A stretch of 64,000 nucleotides of DNA from assembly GCF_904849725.1 (NCBI RefSeq), contig NC_058522.1, forward strand, positions 336,169,029 through 336,233,028. The letters run 5' to 3'. A program made the translations under genes and the position numbers. Positions 57,091 through 64,000 of the stretch are shown in pieces (within the stretch, counting starts at the first letter, position 1; each line of letters begins with the position of its first letter). The stretch is from Hordeum vulgare subsp. vulgare (Eukaryota; Streptophyta; Magnoliopsida; Poales; Poaceae). A model generated the notes under the pieces. That model did no database searches and had not been told where the DNA came from. It worked only from the letters and a program-made list of their open reading frames with translations.

Positions 57091-57392
57091 GTTTTTTCAA
57101 CATAGTACACATGCAAGCACTCATATACACGCACATACACTTATACTTATAAATGCATGCACGCACACCCTACCCCTATGAGCACCTCCGAGAGACTGAG
57201 CTGGCATATCATCTTGAAATTTACGAAGTCAACGTAGGCACCTCATCACCGACGGGAACGTCTCCTCCCACCGAATACGCATTGCCGGAAATCCTGAAAT
57301 AAATCCAGAAATAAATGCGAGCACCAGAATTTGAACCTGGTAGGCTCGGAATACCACAATCCCTCTAACCATCCGACCATTGGTTGGTTCAC
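57091..57392 (-). mobile_element. SINE, Au-like (tRNA-derived)
   Basis: The minus strand starts GAACCAACCAATGGTCGGATGG. It has an A-box-like TGGTTAGAGGG and a B-box GGTTCAAATTC (57337-57327), followed by the Au body (TTTCCGGCAATGCG, GGGAGGAGACGTTCCCGTCG, CTCTCGGAGGTGCTCATAGG) and an A-rich tail. A perfect 13-bp duplication CAAAAGAACTATT flanks it (57078-57090 and 57393-57405). Family name from memory of the sequence. Confidence 0.9.
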
Positions 57393-57541
57393 CAAAAGAA
57401 CTATTTTTGTAAGTAATGCTTGTAGAAAATCTCCATTTAGAGAACATCATACATCTGCTCAACTGTTCCCTTAATGGCATCATTTTCCTTACAAGAATGA
57501 TAAGTCAACCAGTCAAGTAGTTCATATTGTTTATACCTTCC

Positions 57542-59508
57542 TGTAGTGACCAGACCTCAAACAGTCTAGTCTCTATGCTTTTGTGTCATCCCTGGATCAG
57601 TAATGCTGACACGCACAGTACGTGAGGATTTATAACAGAGTTTCAATCACACACTTATTACATTGAATGTCTCAAAAGAGAACTTATTACAATAATATGT
57701 CTTAAGGCCATCTAAAAACGATAACAACGGAAGGCTTGGAAGATAAAGTGAGTCCATCAACTCCAACGGCATAGCTGAGTGAAAGACAACGACCTATGGC
57801 ACCTTACTCGATGTCTGAAAAGTCTGCAACATGAAATGTTGCAGCCCGAAACGGGTCAGCACATGGAATATGCTGGCAATGTAACACATAGAGTAATGAA
57901 CAGAATGAAATACTATCTCTACATGCATATATGGCTGGTGGAAAGATCTATGGTTAATAGTTTTGCATAAAGCCAATCTTTATCCTACAACAAAGGAATA
58001 AGTTTTATTTAACTATCATGGTTGTTGTTAAACATTGAGAAGGTTCCTCCAACTCAATCCCAATTATACATCATCATTAAACCCAACAAATTAATTTAGA
58101 GTGATGAGATCAACATGATAATCCAAGAACCAGATACTCAAGATGTCCATAACCGGGGACACGGCTAACCATGATTAGTTTGTACACTCTACAGAGGTTT
58201 GTGCACGTTTCCCGCAAGACTCGAATACATCCATGGTCGGAGATTCGAGACACGGTCTTTCTGAAGCATTAACTCTCTACTCTGGGTAGACCCTACCACC
58301 TACAACCCACTACATCTGCTAGTCTACCGCTTCAAGAGCTTCACGCAACTTACTCAACCATGCCAGAGCCCATAATGGCTTGTGGCTCCACACGGAAGTT
58401 TCTAGAATGAATAATCTTATGATCCCTTTGAGCGTGGGTGGCGAACCATAGGATGATCACACGGTTCCTCCGGGATATCCTAGGACAACACTGAATTTCT
58501 CCAGGTGCCCTGACAAGCAATCCACATAGATGTGTATTTAAGTAGCCACCTTAAGTGAACCATTAATTAACAATACTCACATGTGTCATGGATACACTCA
58601 CCCAATCCACGCCTACGAGCATAGCATAGCAATATAAGTATAACGTAGAAGTAACTCCCAAAGGTTTGATAATAAACAGGACAATAGGTTCTACCTCATC
58701 ATCTACTTCCCAATACCCATATGTTAATCAGATCCTAACCATGCAATATTTGAGGGTTGAATCTAATGCAATAAAACTGGGTAATAAAGGAGTATGATCA
58801 AGGTGTTACTTGCCTTGTTGATGATCCGCAAAACCTAGAGACTCGTAGTAGCACGCTTTGCACTCCGGGTACTCTATCATAAACAAACAATAACATAGAT
58901 AAGCACTCACACTAGATGCACGGGTAAAACTCAAATAAGAGATCTAACCAGAAATTTCACGTGAAGAACTCCGGTTTGCAAAAAGAATCAAAACAAACGA
59001 AGTAGTGAAACTCAAACTGCGAAAGAAACAAGATTCGTTTACTAATCTGGATTCGAGTCAAATTTTAGTGTACAAAAAAACTTCTGCAAGTTGGTTAAAC
59101 AGAAAGAGGGTTTCGAGACGAAGATCTGGGCGTTTGAATCACCTGATTCTGATAAAATAGCGAAAAGATAAACTAAAATGAAAATCAGGGCAGGAATCGC
59201 GATCTGAAATAATCGCGGAAAATACCTAGAAAAAGAAAACCTGACGAACAGGCTAACGAACGAACGATCGCTGTCTATGGATAATGGATGAACATCGTTC
59301 GTTAAAACGAACATACGGACGAATGTTCTCTAATTAAATAAAACCGATCTAGAAAAAAATAGATCTAGGGTTTTTTTTAAGAAAAACCGGGGCTACCTTT
59401 TTGCGATCCGCCGGCGGCGGCGGCGCTATAGGGCAGAGGGCGGCATGGGGCGGCGGTGTGCGGCGGTGGCGCGGGGCGGCGGTGGCTGGCAGTGGCGCGG
59501 GGTGTTAC
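57542..59508 (-). mobile_element. Gypsy-type LTR, partial, interrupted by Copia-4
   Basis: On the minus strand the LTR ends TTTGAGGTCTGGTCACTACA at 57542, with AAGTGTGTGATTGAAACTCT and TGACACAAAAGC upstream, a familiar Triticeae Gypsy LTR 3' end. At the right edge the sequence GCGGGGTGTTAC at 59508 fits the complement of a TGTAACACCCC LTR start, so the insertion of Copia-4 lies very near the LTR start. No gene inside; the 82-90 residue frames are spurious. Confidence 0.7.
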
Positions 59509-61322
59509 TGTTGGAAATATGCCCTAGAGGCAATAATAAATTAGTTATTATTATATTTCATTGTTCATGATAATCGTTTATTATCCATGCTATAATTGTA
59601 TTGATTGGAAACACAATACTTGTGTGGATACATAGACAAAACACTGTCCCTAGTAAGCCTCTAGTTGACTAGCTCGTTGATCAAAGATGGCCAAGGTTTC
59701 CTGGCCATAGGCAAGTGTTGTTACTTGATAACGGGATCACATCATTAGGAGAATCATGTGATGGACTAGACCCAAACTAATAGACGTAGCATGTTGATCG
59801 TGTCATTTTGTTGCTACTGTTTTCTACGTGTCAAGTATTTATTCCTATGACCATGAGATCATATAACTTACTAACACCGGAGGAATACTTTGTGTGTATC
59901 AAACGTCGCAACGTAACTGGGTGACTATAAAGATGCTCTACAGGTATCTCCGAAGGTGTTCGTTGAGTTAGTATGGATCGAGACTGGGATTTGTCACTCC
60001 GTATGACGGAGAGGTATCTCGGGGCCCACTCGGTAATACAACATCACACACAAGCCTTGCAAGCAATGTGACTTAGTGTAAGTTGCGGGATCTTGTATTA
60101 CGGAACGAGTAAAGAGACTTGCTAGTAAACGAGATTGAAATAGGTATACGGATGCTGACGATCGAATCTCGAGCAAGTAACATACCAAAGGACAAAGGGA
60201 ATGACATACGGGATTATATGAATCCTTGGCACTGAGGTTCAAACGGTAAGATCTTCGTAGAATATGTAGAATCCAATATGGGCATCCAGGTCCCGCTATT
60301 GGATATTGACCGAGGAGTCTCTCGGGTCATGTCTACATAGTTCTCGAACCCGCAGGGTCTGCACACTTAAGGTTCGACGTTGTTTTATGCGTATTTGAGT
60401 TATATGGTTGGTTACCGAATGTTGTTCGGAGTCCCGGATGAGATCACGGACGTCACGAGGGTTTCCGAAATGGTCCGGAAACGAAGATTGATATATAGGA
60501 TGACCTCATTTGATTACCGGAAGGTTTTCGGAGTTACCGGGAATGTACCGGGAATGACGAATGGGTTCCGGGAGTTCACCGGGGGGCAACCCACCCCGGG
60601 GAAGCCCATAGGCTTTGGGGAGACACACCAGCCCTTAGTGGGCTGGTGGGACAGCCCCAAGGGAGCCTATGCGCCAAGAAAAAGAAATCAAAGGAAAAAA
60701 GAAAAAAAAAAGGGAGGAAGTGGGAAGGGAAGGGGACTCCTCCCACCAAACCAAGTCCAACTCGGTTTGGGGGGAGTCCTCCCCCCCTTGGCTCGGCCGA
60801 CCCCTTGAGGGTCCCTTGGACGCCAAGGCAAGGTTCCCCTCCCTCCTCCTATATATATGGAGCTTTTAGGGCAGATTTGAGACGTCTTTCTCACGGTTGC
60901 CCGACCACATACCTCCATAGTTTTTCCTCTAGATCGCGTTTCTGCGGAGCTCGGGCGGAGCCCTGCTGAGACGATATCATCACCAATCTCCAGAGCGCCG
61001 TCACGCTGCCGGAGAACTCTTCTACGTCTCCGTCTCTCTTGCTGGATCAAGAAGGCCGAGATCATCGTCGAGCTGTACGTGTGCTGAACGCGGAGGTGTC
61101 GTCCGTTCGGTACTGGATCGTGGGACTGATCGCGGGATTGTTCGCGGGGCGGATCGAGGGACGTGAGGACGTTCCACTACATCAACCGCGTTCTCTAACG
61201 CTTCTACTATACGATCTACAAGGGTACGTAGATCACTCATCCCCTCTCGTAGATGGACATCACCATGATAGGTCTTCGTGCGCGTAGGAAAATTTCTGTT
61301 TCCCATGCGACGTTCCCCAACA
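59509..61322 (+). repeat. Copia-4 5' LTR
   Basis: 1,814 bp, ends CCCCAACA. TATA box TATATATATGG at 60850-60860 in the usual place. Confidence 0.92.
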
Positions 61323-62580
61323 GTGGCATCATGATCTAGGTTCATGCGTAGATGTCTTCTCGAGTAGAACACAAAAGTTTTTGTGAGCGGTGATGTGCGT
61401 TTTGCTGCCCTCCTTAGTCTTTTCTTGATTCCGCGGTATTGTTGGATTGAAGCGGCTTGGACCGACATTACTCGTACGCTTACGAGAGACTGGTTTCATC
61501 GTTACGAGTAACCCCCTTTGCTCAAAGATGACTGGCAAGTGACGGTTTCTCCAACTTTAGTTGAATCGGATTTGACCGAGGAGGTCCTTGGATGAGGTTA
61601 AATAGAAACTCATATATCTCCGTTGTGGTGTTTGCGTAAGTAAGATGCGATCCTACTAGATACCCTTGGTCACCACGTAAAACATGCAACAACAAAATTA
61701 GAGGACGTCTAACTTGTTTTTGCACGGTATGATTGTGATTTGATATGGCCAACGATGTGGTGTGATATATTGGATGTATGAGATGATCATGTTGTAATAG
61801 AAATATCGACTTGCATGTCGATGGTACGGCAACCGGCAGGAGCCATAGGGTTGTCTTTATACTAACATATGTGCTTGCAGATGCGTTTACTATTTTGCTA
61901 GGATGTAGCTTTAGTAGTAATAGCATAAGTAGCACGACAACCTCGATGGCAACACGTTGATGGATGATCATGGTGTGGCGCCGGTGACAAGTAGATCGTG
62001 TCGGTGCTTTGGTGATGGAGATCAAGAAGCACGTGATGATGGCCATATCATGTCACTTATGAATTGCATGTGATGTTAATCCTTTTGTGCACCTTATTTT
62101 GCTTAGAACGACGGTAGCATTATGAGGTGATCTCTCACTAAAATTTCAAGATGAAATTGTGTTCTCCCCGACTGTGCACCGTTGCGACAGTTCTTCGTTT
62201 CGAGACACCACGTGATGATCGGGTGTGATAGACTCAACGTTCACATACAACGGGTGCAAAACAGTTGCACACGCGGGACACTCGGGTTAAGCTTGACGAG
62301 CCTAGCATGTGCAGACATGGCCTCAGAACACATGAGACCGAAAGGTCGAGCATGAATCGTATAGTTGATATGATTAGCATAGAGATGCTTACCACTGAAA
62401 CTATTCTCGACTCACGTGATGATCGGACTTGAGATAGTGGATTTGGATCATGTACCACTCAAATGACTAGAGAGATGTACTTTTTGAGTGGGAGTTCTTA
62501 AGTAATATGATTAATTGAACTAATTGTCATGAACATAGTCTAATGGTCTTTGCGAATTACGATGTAGCTTGCGCTATAGC
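61323..62580 (+). other. Copia-4 primer-binding site and leader
   Basis: GTGGCATCATGATCTAGG follows the LTR, one base different from the Copia-2 site. The leader is collinear with 35485-36741. Confidence 0.8.
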
Positions 62581-64000
62581 TCTACTGTTTTATATGTTCC
62601 TAGAGAAAATTTAGTTGAAAGTTGATAGTAGCAAACTTTGCAGACTGAGTCTGTAAAACCGAGGATTGTCCTCGTTGCTGCACAGAAGGCTTATGTCCTT
62701 AATGCACCACTCGGTGTGCTGCACCTCGAGCGTCGTCTGTGGATGCTGTGAACATCTGACATACACGTTTCTGATGACTAAACGATAGTTCAGTACAAAA
62801 ATACTTAATGGCTTAGAAGCAAGGCGCCGAAAACGTTGTAAAACGTCACAGAACATAAGTGATGTTCTAAAGAGATGAAATTGTGATTTCATGCTTGTGC
62901 CCTTGTTAAGAGGTATGAGACCTCCGACAAGATTCTTTGTCCACAAAGCACAGGAGAAAAGGCTCAATCGTTGAGCATGTGCTCAGATTGTCTGAGTACG
63001 ACAATCGCTTGAATCAAGTGGGAGTTAATCTTCCAGATGAGATAGTGATAGTTCTCCAAAGTCACTGCCACCAAGCTGTGAGAGCTTCGTGATGAACTAT
63101 AACATATCAAGGATACAGACAATGATCCTTGAGCGATTCGCGATGTTTGACACTGCGAAAGTAGAAATCAAGAAGGAGCATCAATACTTGACGGTTTGTA
63201 AAACCACTAAGTTTCAAGAAAGGCAAGGGCTAGAAGGGATACTTCGTGAAACGGCAAAACAGTTGCTGCACTAATGAAGAGACCCAAGATTAAACCCAAA
63301 CCCGAGACTAAGTGCTTCTGTAATGAGGGGAACAATCACTGAGGCGGAGCAACTCAAGATACTTGGTAGATAAGAAGGCTGGCAAAAGTCGAAAGAAGTG
63401 TATTTGATATACATGATGTTGATGTGTACTTTACTAGTACTCCTAGTAGCACGAGGGTATTGGATACCGGTTCGGTTGCTAAGTGATTAGTGACGCGAAA
63501 TGAAAGCTATGGCATAAACGGAGACTAGCTAAAGGCGAGGTGACGATACGTGTTGGAAGTGTTTCCAAGATTGATATGATCAAACGTCGCACGCTCCCTC
63601 TACCATCGGGATTGGTGTTAAACCTAAATAATTGTTATTTGGTGCTTGCATTAAGCATGAACATGATTGGATCGTGTTTATTGCAATACGATTATTCATT
63701 TAAAGAGAATAATGGTCACTCTATTTTCTTGAATAATCACCTTCAATGGTTTATTGAATCTCGATCGTAGTGTTAAACATGTTCATGATATTGATGCCAA
63801 AAGATACGAGTTGATGATGACAGTACCACTTACTTGTGGCACTGCCGCTTGAGTCATGTTAGTATAAATTGCATGAAGAGGCTCCATGCTGATGGATCTT
63901 TGTACTCACCTGATTTCGAATCACTAGTGACATGCGAATCATACCACATGAGCAAGGCCTTGTTTTCATTGAGATGAAATAAGATAGTAACTTGTTGGAA
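62581..64000 (+). pseudogene. Copia-4 gag-pol remnant (runs off the window)
   Basis: Scattered homology to Copia-2 gag (VEIKKEHQ near 63160, ATATCAAGGATACAGAC region), then a zinc-knuckle remnant (KPETKCFCNEGNNH near 63300), a protease remnant (VLDTGSVAK near 63455), PSGLVLNLNNCYLVLALSMN near 63605, and an integrase zinc remnant LWHCRLSHVSINCMKRLHAD near 63830. Frequent stops, frameshifts and small deletions. Nothing is translatable beyond about 75 codons. Confidence 0.85.

Larger units (their letters stand above)
59509..64000 (+). mobile_element. Copia-4, Angela/BARE-like retrotransposon, 5' half only
   Basis: The 5' LTR (59509-61322) starts TGTTGGAAATATGCCCTAGA; the presumed duplication is GTTAC (59504-59508). 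Leader and a badly decayed gag-pol follow to the window end. LTR and leader match Copia-2 closely, but the coding part is far more degraded than in Copia-2. Confidence 0.9.

Noticed and set aside
57327..57392. tRNA gene suggested by A- and B-box-like sequences
   Set aside because: Part of a 302-bp SINE with tail and 13-bp duplication; no cloverleaf apparent.

Overview
This window is intergenic plant DNA from a large-genome grass, very probably a Triticeae species (wheat, Aegilops, barley or rye group). The evidence is four Angela/BARE-like Copia retrotransposons with LTRs of about 1.75-1.82 kb starting TGTTGGAA(A/T)TATGCC, Athila-like Gypsy LTRs starting TGATACGTCTCC, two CACTA DNA transposons, a tRNA-derived SINE that looks like the Au family, and Stowaway MITEs. 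At least three quarters of the window is mobile DNA, much of it nested. No CRISPR, operon or bacterial feature is present. I found no stand-alone RNA gene.

Layout. 1-3414: part of a Gypsy LTR on the minus strand. 3415-4519: start of a second Gypsy LTR (minus), which had itself inserted into Copia-1. 4525-16497: CACTA-1 with a perfect CTA target duplication. It carries an array of 370-400 bp units built from purine/pyrimidine foldbacks, and it is split by CACTA-2 (7210-14554, perfect TCA duplication). CACTA-2 carries intron-containing fragments of unrelated host genes: an RBM34/Nop12-like RNA-binding protein, phytochelatin synthase, the BTF3/NAC-beta subunit, and two or more exons I could not identify. 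16498-22914: Copia-1 (minus), decayed and cut off in the reverse transcriptase. 22915-32550: the least repetitive stretch, holding a 5'-truncated LINE, a MITE, two Stowaways and one apparently intact small B3-domain gene (minus strand, 31189-31662 plus a possible first exon near 32306).

32556-56679: Gypsy-1, a non-autonomous Athila-like element with perfect ATGCG duplications. It is interrupted by Copia-2 (33666-42593, ATTTT duplication, nearly intact) in its 5' LTR and by Copia-3 (44511-53082, ATAAG duplication, rearranged 3' end) in its internal region. 56685-57541: short host segment with a SINE bounded by a 13-bp duplication. 57542-59508: a third Gypsy LTR (minus), interrupted by Copia-4 (59509 to beyond the window end).

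The only gene with an apparently intact reading frame outside transposons is the B3-domain gene. Even this one is flanked by repeated TTTGGTTG motifs that may be ends of a DNA transposon, and Gypsy-1 sits about 230 bp upstream of its likely start. The most notable observations are the gene-fragment cargo of CACTA-2, the microhomology-mediated duplication at the 3' end of Copia-3, the promoter-deleting gap with templated filler in the Gypsy-1 5' LTR, the foldback array in CACTA-1 and the near-intact Copia-2. I did not find a convincing new biological system.
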